Assembly: GCA_037833965.1 (NCBI GenBank)
Contig: AP031355.1
Location: 12,239,501-12,303,500 of the forward strand
DNA: 64,000 nucleotides
Direction of reading: 5' to 3'
From: Marchantia polymorpha subsp. ruderalis
Taxonomy: Eukaryota > Streptophyta > Marchantiopsida > Marchantiales > Marchantiaceae
Of the stretch, positions 1 through 12,153 are shown in pieces. Both the position numbers and the translations under genes were made by a program. Each line of letters begins with the position of its first letter. The first letter of the stretch is position 1. The notes below the pieces were generated by a model. The model had not been told where the DNA came from. It did not search any database and worked only from the letters and a program-made list of their open reading frames with translations.

Positions 1-2416
1 TCAAAATAAAATTAATTAATTATACAAATGTGTTGCAAATAGAATTTTGGAACTTTTTCAATGTTTTATAATCATTCAGTGACAAATTTATATACATATT
101 TCTTAAGTTGAATTATATCTTTATAGTCGGGATGTTCCTTATACTGATGGAATCTTTAAGACAAGATCTGCTTCTCTACCTGAAGGATGAGAATGAGCGT
201 CCATGATATGAGTACAAGTTTGCGGATTTCCATCCTCACGTATGCAATGTAAACGAAGTCAAGGACGGAAGCTCGTGAATAAGTTTCTGACCCGGACTTC
301 TTCCTCCTGAAGAAAGAGGCCCGTCTGTGATGCACATCCTATCCATGGCATATGGTTTCACAGTGCGAGATTTTGTTCTCGCGATCTGTGTGGCCCATCT
401 AGATCCGGTCAGGAGATCAATATCTCGTCAGGGATAACATCGATTCATACGAGACCACAGAACATCGTTCTTCGGATCGAGAAGTGTATCTTGGACCAGG
501 AACAGGAAGAACTAGAGGCTTAGAAAAAAGGACACTAGAGAAAGAAAGTTACCCTGTGTCCATTCGTGGATTCATCTCGTCAAGCTACGTAACGTAGCCT
601 TTCGAAACAGCTCAGATCACCTAGCTCAGTAAGAGAGAGACAATAGAAAGTTTTCAAAGTAAAATTAAAACATAAAATCTGTGGAGAGTTGGATAACTTG
701 AAACTACACCGATTATGATCACCATGTAAATATATCATAATTTATCCGCATAAAAAATCATCTTCCAATACAATCATAAATTAAAGAAATAATCGAATAT
801 GGATTTTACTATGCCTTCTTAAAAAATATATTGCCTACAATACAACGTACAAGAATCCAAAGCGAGAGTTACTTCTTATCTTATAGTGAGCTAGATTCAT
901 GCAAGCTACCTCACGAGAATGTCATATTTAGTGTATATAATCTCATTTATTTATAAATCTACATGAGCAAAGAGTTATTATCTCTAAATATACAAATGTT
1001 TGGAGATCTTAGCTAATGTAGCTTCAGTTGCCACCATAAGAGTGATTAGTAATAACATTTCTAAACTATGTCACGTGTATGAAATAGTCACCTGGTTATC
1101 TCGACCAAACCTGGATCTGAACTATCCTAGGGAACAAGGCATACCAATGATTGAGGTTTTCACTCTCCCATAGCAAGTATTAGTATGTCTTCTTGACTAG
1201 GGTAAGGAATCATAGCACTAGTGAGTTAATCATTCTTTGTCATGATAAAATTTTCTTCCGAGTGAATACCAGTTCATGTGGATACCTATCGCATGTGAGT
1301 AATGAAGATATAGCTGGAAGGAACAAGCCAAGACAAATTTCATCTTTGAAGATAATGTAGCTAAGGCATGTTAGAAATACCTTATGCATAATAAAACCAA
1401 GATTCAGGAGCCTATGCTATTGTTACAGCAGGATTATAAACAAGCCATAGTGTTACAAAAAGTAGTTGGATTTTAACAAAAGTGAATGTACAGCATTTTT
1501 TAAAATTTGGGCTCAATTAGATGAAAAATAAATTTATATTATAATAAGTGAGCAGAAATATGATGGTAATGGTAATAGATCAAGCCCGGGGGACCCAAAG
1601 GGTCAAAAGGCTGAAAAACACAAGGAAGGACGAAGGAATGAAGGAAGAAACTTCATGCTTTCTATTGAAAGAATTTTTTGTATGTCATAATAATATTTAT
1701 AAAGCATCATGAACACACAAATACTGAATGTATCAGCAATCACTATTTTTTTAGATATTAAACGTGTTGAAATATCCAACTAGCCAAGAATGCTCAAGAT
1801 GCAATTTCCTCTTTTCATGATAAGTCTAATATTTTTCTCCAAATTGATAAAAATAATTGTCTTTATGAGAACACTGTTATCATATATTCTGAACAATATC
1901 ATTGAATTATGTCATGAAAAATGTATATGATTATCAACTCAAAGATTATCAAATGTGATCTGCATGATATCACATCAAAAGAAATAGATGAATGACAATT
2001 TTAAATCAATGTATTCTGCATGCATGTTACATGCAAAACAACCTAAATCAATAGTCAAGTGTAGCGCGAAACAAAAGCCTTTGATAGTTCTGACATTTTC
2101 AGAATGATTAAGTAAACATAGAAATTTATATGAAAACCGTGTCTCAACAAACCATGAAATATATCCTCGCTATTCACTATGATGCTAACAACTCTCACAA
2201 AAAAGTCTAATCAAAATACCAATAAAATGCAAATTGAAAATCTTCGATAATAGTCCAGCTTTGTGTGGAAAATCCAGTTGATGCAGAAACTGGAAGAGAA
2301 TAGTCATGGACTATAAAGTAGTCTACTCTCTCACTTCCGCCCACACCAAGAAAGGTCCCTCAACATCTGAAACTGTGAATCCAGTACGATGGTGATGAAG
2401 TTTTGACCGACTGAGG
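1..2416. other. AT-rich gene-free stretch
   Basis: I read both strands and found no protein resembling a known family, no RNA gene and no clear repeat ends. The tract is AT-rich with frequent stops in all frames. It may hold old transposon debris, but nothing can be named. Confidence 0.5.
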
Positions 2417-2773
2417 TCATCCATCATGCATCACAAAAGGCTGCTGATGAGTTGAAGATGGCATATGCACGTACTGAAAGATCCTCGCCAAAGAGAAATG
2501 AATGGACGACGAAGACGAAGATACTGACTGCTTCACGTGAAACAGAGCTGGAGGCGAATTAGCGATCTCGGTTAGATGGTCACGGAAGAACGAGATCTCT
2601 TGGTTTCTATGTGGGTAACCTGACATGCTCGCCATGCACATGTTGTCATAGGACTCATTATGTGAGTGAGTCATGATGAGCTCATTACGAAAAGGAATGC
2701 TATTGAGCTGCTCATTGAGGCCCACCACAGTTGCTGGTCGGAGACATATTTTTATAGTGCTATATTTTTTCAC
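2417..2773 (-). CDS. hypothetical small ORF (118 aa)
   Basis: An uninterrupted 118-codon frame begins with ATG and lies alone in AT-rich DNA. The product is not recognised. It has a short poly-Ser tract near residue 88 and several His and Met residues, but no signal peptide, membrane segment or known motif. It overlaps no other credible gene, so it is not an obvious antisense shadow. A chance frame is the main alternative, because length alone is weak support at this size and no splice partner is visible. Confidence 0.2.
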   Translation of the reverse strand: MKKYSTIKICLRPATVVGLNEQLNSIPFRNELIMTHSHNESYDNMCMASMSGYPHRNQEISFFRDHLTEIANSPPALFHVKQSVSSSSSSIHFSLARIFQYVHMPSSTHQQPFVMHDG

Positions 2774-5156
2774 CAGATGGAAATGAGCGTCGGCTCAAAG
2801 GGATGTGCAAAAGTCACCAATTTGTGAAGTTTCCATTGACTTTAAAAATGCCTTTGATGGATATTTTCGCGTTTTCTTGCGAAGGGAGGACGTACATTTG
2901 TATTCGCTAGTGGGCCTCCAGCCACCACGTGTCCACATTACACCTCAGACCAGAGACGAGATGAAGAAGGTAAGATGCTGATATATTCACTCCCATTTTC
3001 CTCATGGAAAGCAGCTTTCTCGAATCTTTTTTCGAAAGGTTAGAGATTGACATGTAATATCAGCAGTCGAAGGTTGACGATTACAGTTTTCAGAACCGTA
3101 CAGAGAAAAGGGAAATAAAGAAAACTTTTCTCACGTGAGAAAAAAATTTTAAAAGGTAAAAAGAGAACAGATGCACTCATATATCCACTCACTTTTTAGA
3201 AAGAGAGATTGCTCTTCCATGAGTTTTAAGATGTCGGTATTTATGATGTGCGAAATGTCAGCAAAAGAAGTATGAAAGATGGAGTCTGATGGACGTACTG
3301 GGTACTCGTAAACCAAAAGCTTGTCACCGAAGAGCCTCCATATCTACCCAGATCCATACAACTCATGGAGAGTACCCTGGCAGTCCCAAGAAAGGTTCCT
3401 TAAGCTCCTCAAAGATTGTATACCGCACGTTGCCAGTCACACACAAAAGTGACCACTATTAGCTGGATTTGAATATGGCCCTTTAAGTTGCGTATGCGCC
3501 GAAATGTCAAGTTATATTACGTGGTTTGGTTATTTTGTCATTAGAATACGAGTATATTACTTTTCATCGTTGATGCAAAGTCAACCTTTGATGGTGTCTT
3601 ATAAATTTTTCTCACTTGTTCCCATATCCATGAGTCTAGTATATATAATTTTTGAAGCCTATTATATAGAATTGTTTCTCATTGGATTTGATGTCACATA
3701 ATCTGAGGCTAAAAAGATAGAGTATGATTTACAGATCTTTGAGCATAGTTTTTGCAATCTAGACTCTGAGATTGGGGTTATAGGTGTATGTTTATAGGAT
3801 GAAAGTATACAGTCAACTTCGATGAGATAAATCATTGACTAATATGAATTATTTGGAAGCAATCGAGAGTCTAGTGAATTTATTTAGTTGAAAAAAATGA
3901 TGACATATGGTTCGATATATGAAATAGATTTCATATCTTCGTGACTACCCAGATCGCTTTGTGAAGAAGAAGGCTAAAGTTCTAATCCTTCTGATAACGG
4001 CGAAAATGTTTTGAATATCGCATCACCCAGTGCTCAATTTATGAAATAAAGTTGACGATATCATATTCTGATGATAATAAGAATAACTTTGTGAATATAG
4101 CATGACATGAGGTTAAATTCATGTCAATTTACGATATCGTAGGGAAGTACAGAAGGAAAATATAGAGTCAACTTAAATGTTTGAATGAGATACATGTTTT
4201 GAACTAAAATAATGAAATGTTAAGGGATAGCTATGGAACATAGTACGACTGTGTTACATTGGAAAGAAGTTCAAAATTTATAATAGAATTCGCAAGTTCA
4301 GATTTAGAGTTAAAACTAAACTACAACAGATCTGCTGACAATGTTGTCATGTCGTCACTTTCATGATGCCAATTGAATAAAAGGTAAGGAGTTTAAATCC
4401 TTTCATTGAAGGATGAGGCCATTTAGTCATTTTGAATCTCTGAATGAGATAAATTCCTTATAATAATTCGCATGTCATGACTTTTCTAATGCCAAATTTA
4501 TGAAATAATGATCACTACCTCAATCCCTCTCATAATGTCGAAGTAAGAGGATAGAGAGTTTAATCCTCAACTTTGAGTTCAGCTCATGATTCATTGGATG
4601 ACATATTTGAATTTGACTTTCGTGAAACTTGTCTAGGGCAATAACTATGAAAGCTTTGAAACTAAAACTAAATTACCAATATTTTTTTTATTAACATAGA
4701 GTGTGTATGTGGAAATATTGAAAGTACAAATAATTAGTATTCTTACAAAAAGTATTTTTTTGCTATATATATAGCAACAAATATGCTCATATTAGTCAGT
4801 AGACTAATTTGCCTAATTTAACTTCATTTAATCTCATCATGAAAGTTAAATCAGGCTTATTTAGTTTCTTCGGGTGGATACCTAAGATAAGAATGCCAAC
4901 ATAATTTACTCCTTTTTAGGACAAAGAAACTTTTTACAAGAGAAAAAACTGCATCTATACTCACAAACAATCTCAAAAATTGCATTCAACTTTATATTGA
5001 GGAAAGTTTACATCAAAGCCATCCTGATTGACGGAAACTCTAAATCTAGTATCTTCAATAAAAGTGATTTGGGCAATGAAACTTATCAGTTCTAATGATA
5101 AGTTCACAACCGAGCAAAAACAAAAGGTTTTACACAACGGAGAGTTCAGATATCAC
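2774..5156. other. AT-rich gene-free stretch
   Basis: Nothing supportable as a gene was seen. The region is AT-rich and only chance frames under 70 codons occur. No element ends, tandem arrays or structured RNA genes were recognised. Confidence 0.5.
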
Positions 5157-5204
5157 ACACATCTCAGATAAATATGCTTGGAAGCATATTTATCTGAGAT
5201 GTGT
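5157..5204. repeat. perfect foldback, 23-bp arms, 2-nt loop
   Basis: The left arm (5157-5179) is the exact reverse complement of the right arm (5182-5204), separated only by GG. The pairing stops abruptly on both sides. It lies in non-coding DNA about 550 bp left of the candidate hAT end. Such a near-loopless perfect palindrome may come from template switching during repair, from a small-RNA precursor, or from a sequencing or assembly artefact. The sequence alone does not decide. Confidence 0.9.
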
Positions 5205-5758
5205 CACAGGTACACATCAAACACCTCTTTCTTTTCGAGTTCACAATATGTTTGCGTTCTTAAGAGACATGAAGTCTTCTTTGCACAAAAATTAAGATTT
5301 CTTTGGGACCAAGATTCTGGTGTAAAAAAATAGTTCAATTTGGATCATATTGCTTGTTGTGACTTGCATTCAGTTCGAACAGCCTCCTGCTTTTATTTTG
5401 CGCAATTGCGGTTAGTATATGGTACGTTGGAGGTAAAAAACCATTATCTATTTGCAAATTTACCACTAGTTGAGCCAATTAAAAATTTTTTTGAACGAGA
5501 TAATTGTCTCCTCAAAATCTAGCAGATTTTACAAAAAAAGAGAGGCTGATTTTTGTATTATTCAAACACTAGAAATAGGTTTGAAGTATTTTGGCAAAAA
5601 ACCTAGGGTTATGAATGAGTACTGAGGCATGATGAAAATGGATGATATAAAGATGTCTTTTTGGTGTAAGTTGACAAAACCTTGAAAATCTCAAATATGA
5701 TATTGGGGTGTGAATGCCAAAAACACACTCCGGTGTCTTTGATAATGACTTGGCAAGG
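5205..5758. other. gene-free flank left of the hAT element
   Basis: Nothing coding is recognised here. Short frames in this stretch are not protein-like. Confidence 0.4.
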
Positions 5759-5774
5759 TATGGTAAAATACCTT
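5759..5774 (+). repeat. candidate left terminal inverted repeat of hAT
   Basis: TATGGTAAAATACCTT matches the reverse complement of 10703-10718 at about 13 of 16 positions. Inexact and without a clear target duplication, so only a candidate. Confidence 0.4.
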
Positions 5775-5819
5775 TGCTCAAGGGTAAAAGGTAAAAGTTA
5801 GCGGTATAGGTAGGAAGAT

Positions 5820-5980
5820 AACCAATGGGAGAGTTAGAGGCTTGAGTAAAGGTAATGCCAGTTTACTTACCCCTTTATCCGAGTGATTACCTGTTAAAGT
5901 TGGTGGCTCCGTGTGAAGCTAACCAATATGCAAGTTAGAGGGTAGAGTAAAAGTAATGTTGGTTTACCTACCCCTTACAC
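5820..5980 (+). repeat. left subterminal tandem repeat of hAT
   Basis: Two diverged copies of a roughly 60-bp block occur with a 101-bp period, starting AACCAAT at 5820 and 5921. Each contains AGTTAGAGG, a GAGTAAA(A/G)GTAATG motif and ends in a TTTACNTACCCC tract. The motifs recur in complementary form at the right end of the element. Confidence 0.55.
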
Positions 5981-6630
5981 GTTAAGTTTGCATCTTGATT
6001 AATTGCGCTTTTGCGTGCCGTTGTTAAGTTCCCGTTTATTCGATGAAGTGGGCGACTTCTTTAATTGGCTTCTTGTGCGTCAATTGTTCACTGTCCTTTA
6101 ATTATGTTAGCTCTGTCGTCCGAGTGAGCATATCCAACGGCTGTCATCCCCAGTTCTCTGACCTTTGCATCGACTATCTCCACCACAACGCCTCGCCAAG
6201 CCGACGGTGGATCGTGTTAAGAAGCCATTTTTGTGAGGAAGTGGGTCATTTTTGTCATCTCGGAGTGCGCGGTGGAATCGAATTTATGTCGCATTCATGG
6301 TTACATATGTCAACCAAGAGTTTAGTGCATTGAATAGCTACAATCACTCACCCGGAAAGACGATCATTTTGCCGATCGATGAACATGCTTGAAATCAGCT
6401 ATCTTTGATTATCCTGTTCCTTACACCGCGGATGCTCGTAGGCTTATCCACACAACGTTAGATAAGCAAGATACAAAAAGTTGCAAAGTACATAAGCATG
6501 AAGCTTTCATTTTCTCACCGTGTTGCAATTTTCAGTTGCCGTGAACTGGTAATACCTTGAGCTTTTTAGCATACACACAAGCACTTCTCCAGTAACCCGT
6601 TGCCATTTCTTCAAGAATTTTCTATCCTTC

Positions 6631-7265
6631 CGTTTCAGATTTAGACAACGATCTTGATATGTAATGAGCTGTTTGGTTTGATCAATGACTTGTTGTGCCC
6701 AACAGCGGAGTGCGAGGAATCCCATCAAACACAAGGAGAAAGGAAGACGAGAAACTGCAAGTACAAGATTACATTTCCTATTATATGTCTTTCTGTGAAC
6801 GAAGTATTCTCAGCGCTAGCTTAGCTCAATAGAGCTAAGCTAGCTAGAATGGACAATCCATGCTACAACAAATTTTTTTGAAGCTCATCTAATCTACCAC
6901 TCTCTGCATCCTACAAACACATCACTTGATAGGTCGGTCATCTATGTCTCTTGCAATTCTCTTTCATTCCGTTTCAGACTTAGATTACAATCTTGATATA
7001 TCATGAGCTATTTGGTTTGATCAATGCCTTGTTGTGCACAAAAGTGTAGTTTAAATATGTAGTCAAGGTTATATTTCCTATTATATTTTTTTCTGTTGAC
7101 GAAGTATTCTCAGCGCTAGCTTAGCTTAATAGAGCTAAGCTAGCTAGATTGGACAACCACGCTGCAACAAATTTTTTTTGAAGCTCATTCAATCTGCCAC
7201 GTTCTGCATCATACGAACACAACACTTGACAAGTCGGCCATTTATGTCTCTTGCAATCATCTTTA
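6631..7265 (+). repeat. tandem duplication, about 300-340-bp unit, inside the hAT element
   Basis: Two diverged direct copies are visible. CGTTTCAGAT at 6631 recurs at 6970 (period 339), and TTTCCTATTATAT near 6773 recurs near 7073 (period 300), so the second copy lacks about 39 bp. Each copy contains a short inverted repeat with 12-13-bp arms around GCTAGCTTAGCT (6815-6844 and 7115-7144). It lies between the left end and the transposase. No protein is recognised in it. Confidence 0.75.
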
Positions 7266-7748
7266 CTTTTAAACCAAACTTTCTTTGTTTTTGCCTTGCA
7301 TCTTTTGTTACATCACTGAGCCTTGTAGACAAGTTCCATTGCTCTGTCTAAGCAAAAGGACTTTAATTTTTAATGCAGAAATTGAGGATTACTTAAAATG
7401 CATAAAACTACAATGCTATAGATGTCAACATAAGCTGACACTCATGTAAGATTTTGAACACCAATAGTGTCCAAGAATGGAGGAACTTACATGCATATCA
7501 ACTTAGTAGCTTGAAACTCAACTTAAATTCATGGAATTTATCATGCTGAGTTACAAACGTATGATCATTATCATATTGATGTAACATGTTTGTAACTATA
7601 CGTCGAAGACATTATCTTCAATCTGTACATAGAGGATGTCTGATCTGAACTGCCTATCAATAGATTTTCACCCATGTTGTAGAGTTTCATTCAACTGTAG
7701 TAGTTTTGTCTATGTCAAATATGACTATGTTTTTTTTCCGTCATAGTT

Positions 7749-7822
7749 TTGTTCTTGAGATTGTAGCTTAACTTGTTCTTTGAAATTGTAGTTTAACTTG
7801 TTCTTTGAAATTGTATCTTAAC
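7749..7822 (+). repeat. three-copy minisatellite, 24-25-bp unit
   Basis: Three adjacent copies of a unit like TTGTTCTTTGAAATTGTAG followed by TTTAAC start at 7749, 7773 and 7798. The array sits upstream of the transposase inside the hAT element. Confidence 0.8.
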
Positions 7823-8038
7823 TACTTGCTTTAGTAGTAGAAGGGTATAGCAGATTGTTCTAAGAGTTGTTTATCATGTTTATCATGTCTTAGGCTATTG
7901 ACTCCAATCTTCTGTTAATCTTGGAAGTCATTGAATCCAATCTTTGGATATCAAAGACAATAGGATGATAGATTAAAGTCCAGCAAACTTATTGATTTCA
8001 TTGATTTAACCCAGTGAGCACATTGATTTGTAATCAAG

Positions 8039-10154
8039 ATGAATGATGCCAACATTATCAAAGACATTTTCAATAGCGTTGCCAAATTTGACGAGGATAA
8101 TGAAGAGGAATATAGCAAATGTGCGGAATTGATCTTGGTGATGATTTTGAGCACCTCTAAGTGTAAACGATCAAAGCGTAACTTTCCTTCGATGTATGTT
8201 TATGAGTGGCAATCGGGTGATACCTTCAAGGAGAAGATGAAACGCAAATGTACTTTGTGCAAAAGATGGTATTCCTAAGAAAACCAATGCGTAAGGTTGA
8301 AAGTCCTATTTGCAATCGGCACAGGGAGTGAAAGAGAATGAAGTATCTTGCTTCCAACCGTCTGCCAACTGTTTGATCTAGTCCACAATTGATAAGCTTG
8401 TGTTTTAGGAACAAGCTCTCCGTAAGTATGAAAATGTTGTTGTAGATGATATCATTGGCGGTGGTGTGTCTCTGTGTGCTTCCGTCACGGAACGATTCAA
8501 GAGAATGGTCTTCCCGCTAAGAAGTGGCATGAGCTTCCGAACAATTTTAAGGCAAATTATAGAACTTTATTGTATCTTGCTACCCATGCTGGGATTGTTC
8601 TTCAGCAAATTAGATGTTGTATTTTCTCTATAACAATGGACGGCTGGTCAAATTGAAATTCCAAGGGCATCTACGTGATGACTGCACACTGGGTTGACAT
8701 CAAAACGTTCTCACCAAAGAGTATTTTACTTCTTATCTTGGATATAGAGTGTGATACCGGCGTCGGTTTACGGTTGGAACTGTTCATTTTCAACACATGA
8801 AGTAAATAAGCATCGGCGTACTTACAAGATTGTTGAACGTGGTCAGCGACAATGATTATGGCGTTATCACTGGAGTTAAACATTTGTTTCAGTTGATCAA
8901 TGCATAAGTTGGCTTTGAGCAGATGTCCAATTTTAATCATGTGCATTATGCCGATCATTTGATTCAACTCGTTGTTATTAAAGTACTTAGTTTCACAAAA
9001 AGTTCAATGGAGGCGTTGCGCAATGCGCTCGTTAAGATTCGTCGCAACAAGCTGATGCGGCAACAATATTGCTTGGAGGCTACGGGTGCCGGCCTTAGTA
9101 GCAAGAAGTCGACACATGAAGATTCTCCAACACGGTGGAATTTCACACATCATATGGAGGTCAACGCTTTTGATAAACGAGCTGTCATTAACAATATCAT
9201 GGAGCAATTTGCAATTGGCATCGGTCGTTCTCCTCTCTAAAATGACCAATGGCAAATTATCAACGATGTGGTTACTATTTTGTGAGCGTCGTGCCAGGTC
9301 ATGCAAAATCTTATCGCAAATCACAGACCGACGCTTGACATGTTGCCGCTATCCATTGCTCATCATGTGAAAGATTGCGTAACAAGTGAGTTACAACTAT
9401 TAGCGATCAATATCAAAATTATGATAACCGGAATACAAAAAAAGATTGAAGAATATGAAAAATTGCTAGTGTTGAAACCCGCCATAGTTGCAGTCTACCT
9501 CAATCCACAAATAGCAAAATCATCTAACCGTATGCAACTAAAAAACTTAACAGATTTCATTCAATCTACTCTTCAACGTTGAATTGCAGTCTCGCGATTC
9601 GACTGTTGAGATATTTGACTGTTGAGTCTCAAGAACCGACCAATTTGCTTTTTCAGACCATAGTCCAGCCAGAGAGCGATAATAGCATGCTCGATAAGGT
9701 AGATCAATTTGTATCCATTGGCGTGGTCCAGTGTAAGGGTTTTATCGACATCTTGTCTTCATGGTCAGCCCACATGGAAATCTTGCAACCACACTGTAAG
9801 ATGGCCATGGATTATTTTGGAACGCCGGAGACGTCAACACCATCAGAGCATGTGAATAGAGTTGTTGGTCGCGAGTTTACCGGCTCTCGACCGTCCTTAT
9901 TGTCATGGGTGTTCATCATGACCATGTGATTATATTCATGGATGGAAGCAAAGATACTCAAAGTGCCGCTAAATCAAGCAATAGCAACTGCAACAATTGG
10001 ATTCACTGATGAACCCACCGATGAGATTGAAGATGTCTTCAATCAATTGGAGATTGAACAAGACGATTCATACAAAGAAATCTTTGATGACGGTGTCATG
10101 GAGATGTTCAACAACCAATTCAAAGAAATGATCTTTGAGTCCAACTTGAACTGA
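8039..10154 (+). pseudogene. hAT transposase, broken
   Basis: Successive plus-strand open blocks at 8039-8278, 8474-8656, 8923-9240, 9301-9582, 9579-9929 and 9942-10154 together read as an Ac/Tam3-like (hAT) transposase. Diagnostic pieces are SITMDGWSN followed after a stop by YVMTAHWVDI (about 8630-8700), NHVHYADHLIQLVV resembling the AHxLNL block (about 8932-8975), EDSPTRWNFTHHM (about 9118-9156), and the C-terminal dimerisation block MAMDYFGTPETSTPSEHVN (about 9800-9855). In active hATs the last reads roughly ARDYLAIPATSxPSERxFS. An acidic tail follows to 10154. The frame changes at least twice and several stops interrupt it. No intact N-terminal BED zinc finger was recognised. The broken state means it cannot encode a functional transposase. 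Confidence 0.8.
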
Positions 10155-10464
10155 AAGTTTTTGAAATAAATATTTCATTTTTTATTAGCGTAATTACCAA
10201 GTTAACTTGTAAATAAAAGTAAAATTATTTTTTTTATTGAGTAATTATTTGATTAGCGGGTAAAATAAAAATATATTGTGTTTTTCTTATTTTTTTGTAT
10301 AATTACCAGGTTAACGTGTAAAGTAAAAATAAAATGTATTATATATTTTGAATGGGTAATAATATGATAAACGGATAATATAAAGGTAAAGTGTAGTTTT
10401 ATTTTATTTATTTTATTTTACCTGGTTAACGGGTCAAATAAAGATAAAGTGTATTCTTTAATTA

Positions 10465-10480
10465 TTGGATAATTATCCAA
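10465..10480. repeat. 16-bp perfect palindrome in the hAT right end
   Basis: TTGGATAATTATCCAA is a perfect palindrome without a loop, followed by a near copy (GGATAATTATCC). It lies among the subterminal repeats and may be part of the transposase-binding array. Confidence 0.6.
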
Positions 10481-10498
10481 TTACTGGATAATTATCCG

Positions 10499-10645
10499 GT
10501 TAAAGGTTAGTATGAACAATGTGATAAGGGTAGGGGTAAAGTAAAGGTAGAGTACACGGTATTTTTATTGGGTAATTACCTCGTTAAAAGTTAGCATGAC
10601 CAATGTGGTAAGGGTAGTGGTAAAGTAAAGATAGAGTACATTTTA
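10499..10645 (+). repeat. right subterminal tandem repeat of hAT
   Basis: Two copies with about an 84-bp period begin GTTAAAGGTTAG near 10499 and GTTAAAAGTTAG near 10583. Each contains CAATGTG(A/G)TAAGGGTAG and GTAAAG(G/A)TAGAGTACA. They mirror the repeat-rich left end and support the element limits. Confidence 0.65.
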
Positions 10646-10702
10646 TTGACTTTTACTCTACCTAGGTCTATCTTTGATGGGGGAGAGTACAGATAGATAA
10701 AT

Positions 10703-10718
10703 TAGGTGCTTTGCCATA
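10703..10718 (+). repeat. candidate right terminal inverted repeat of hAT
   Basis: TAGGTGCTTTGCCATA is an imperfect reverse complement of the left end at 5759-5774. The exact boundary is uncertain. Confidence 0.4.
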
Positions 10719-12153
10719 CTATCGCCTAAGGTCGCCAGCATGCCTGTATATATATCACAAAAGTTTATATGAAAATTGCGTACTGTTTTATACCAAATGT
10801 ATGAATAAATTTCTACATAAAATCATACAATTTTGACAAGCTTTGTTCAACACACTCAAAGAGTTCGTTCCTACCTCCAAGAAATCAACGATAATAACCC
10901 TCACAGTCCACATTAGTATGTGACTAAAAGTGCGCAAGGACGTACACTAAAATCACGCGAATCATGTTTGTGGTAATAATGCTCAGATATTTATCTAGTC
11001 GGCGTCTAAAGGTTTCGTCAGAACAGGTCCAGACTTAATTCAAGCCCGAAGAAAGTGATTGCGCGGAATTCCGCAAAGCTGATCCCTTGAATGATCGTGA
11101 ACATGAGGATTGAAAGAACTTACGTAAGGACACGTTGGCTACTGGCAGAATTCAATCCATTCAGGTCACGAAATGCACATATCTGAGCAGTCACTTCATG
11201 TTCCCGTTGACTGGCTAGCCGCCACGCTATGCAAAGAACAGTGCATTACTGTGATGTGTATGCACCTTCTTCAATAAAAGCTCGTGCGCCGTAGCAGCTG
11301 GTTCTTATCCCCAGGGACTTTTTATGGATTTTTGTGCTGCTTCTCAACTTCTTTGTCCTCTGTCTACAACACCGAGCACCAAAAAGAGTACCTCGTGCAC
11401 AAATTCCCTAGAAAAAACCGTACACCTACGAGGTACCGGTGCTGTACATACTATCACGAGATGTAACGATATTGTATATACCCACCCAAGTTCATGTGTA
11501 CCCCTTAAGAGGTGCTGTTTCGTTCGCAGGGATGAACACCATGTTCCTTTTTTGAGACTAGAGCACCAGCATTCTTGAGGACACCCGATACATCCCACAT
11601 TTAGTGAGCACTGAACAAGATGAACAGATGTTTGCCGCGATATATTGAACTTTCCTAACATGTGCTTTACAATCGTTCCCAGTTCTTTTGTCAAAGCTTC
11701 AAATCTGATCATTCCTTTTTTTGGTGAACAATCTAAAGGTTCCTGTTAGATCTCCACCTTTCAACGTTAGTTAGCTTGGTGCCAGCTGCAGTTGACTTCT
11801 CGTTCTCTTCCTTGGTCTTATATTGGTTTCCATGCACGTCATGTCTCATTCGAATTGCAGACCATTGGTAGAGTTTCGATCCTTCGCAAAACCTGCACAG
11901 TATGCAGCAAAATGCTCATTGCCATGTCTCTTGACAGCGAGAGTGTTGAGTTGTGCTTACCTCACAAAGGCCACTCTACCTACCCAACGAGATGTTCCGT
12001 GACAATAAGTTGAGCCATCATATTGATGGATTTGTTTTGCCACTTGATACTGTAATCTCATCCCCTCCGTGACGGAAGGAAGGTGTTGCTCAGACAGATT
12101 TAAATATACTTCTTTCCCAAATGAGAATCCTGTTGGTAACTATGCAGAGGATA
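10719..12153. other. intergenic stretch without a supported gene
   Basis: Open frames of up to 122 codons occur on both strands around 11284-11712, but they overlap one another and match nothing known. No RNA gene was recognised. The stretch is downstream of the minus-strand kinase gene. Confidence 0.4.

Larger units (their letters stand above)
5759..10718 (+). mobile_element. decayed hAT-family DNA transposon
   Basis: The interval contains a broken hAT transposase on the plus strand (8039-10154). It is flanked by ends rich in related short repeats of the type GTAAAGGTAGAG. Candidate terminal inverted repeats are TATGGTAAAATACCTT at 5759-5774 and its imperfect complement at 10703-10718 (about 13 of 16 matching). 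Partial similarity continues a little outward, so the true ends may lie 10-15 bp further out. I could not see a convincing 8-bp target duplication, so the borders are provisional. hAT elements typically carry subterminal repeats that the transposase binds, and both ends here have them. The length of about 5 kb is normal for an autonomous hAT element. Several interruptions in the transposase show it is inactive. Confidence 0.65.

Noticed and set aside
11284-11712. Overlapping frames of 60-122 codons on both strands
   Set aside because: Mutually overlapping, no motif, no splice context.
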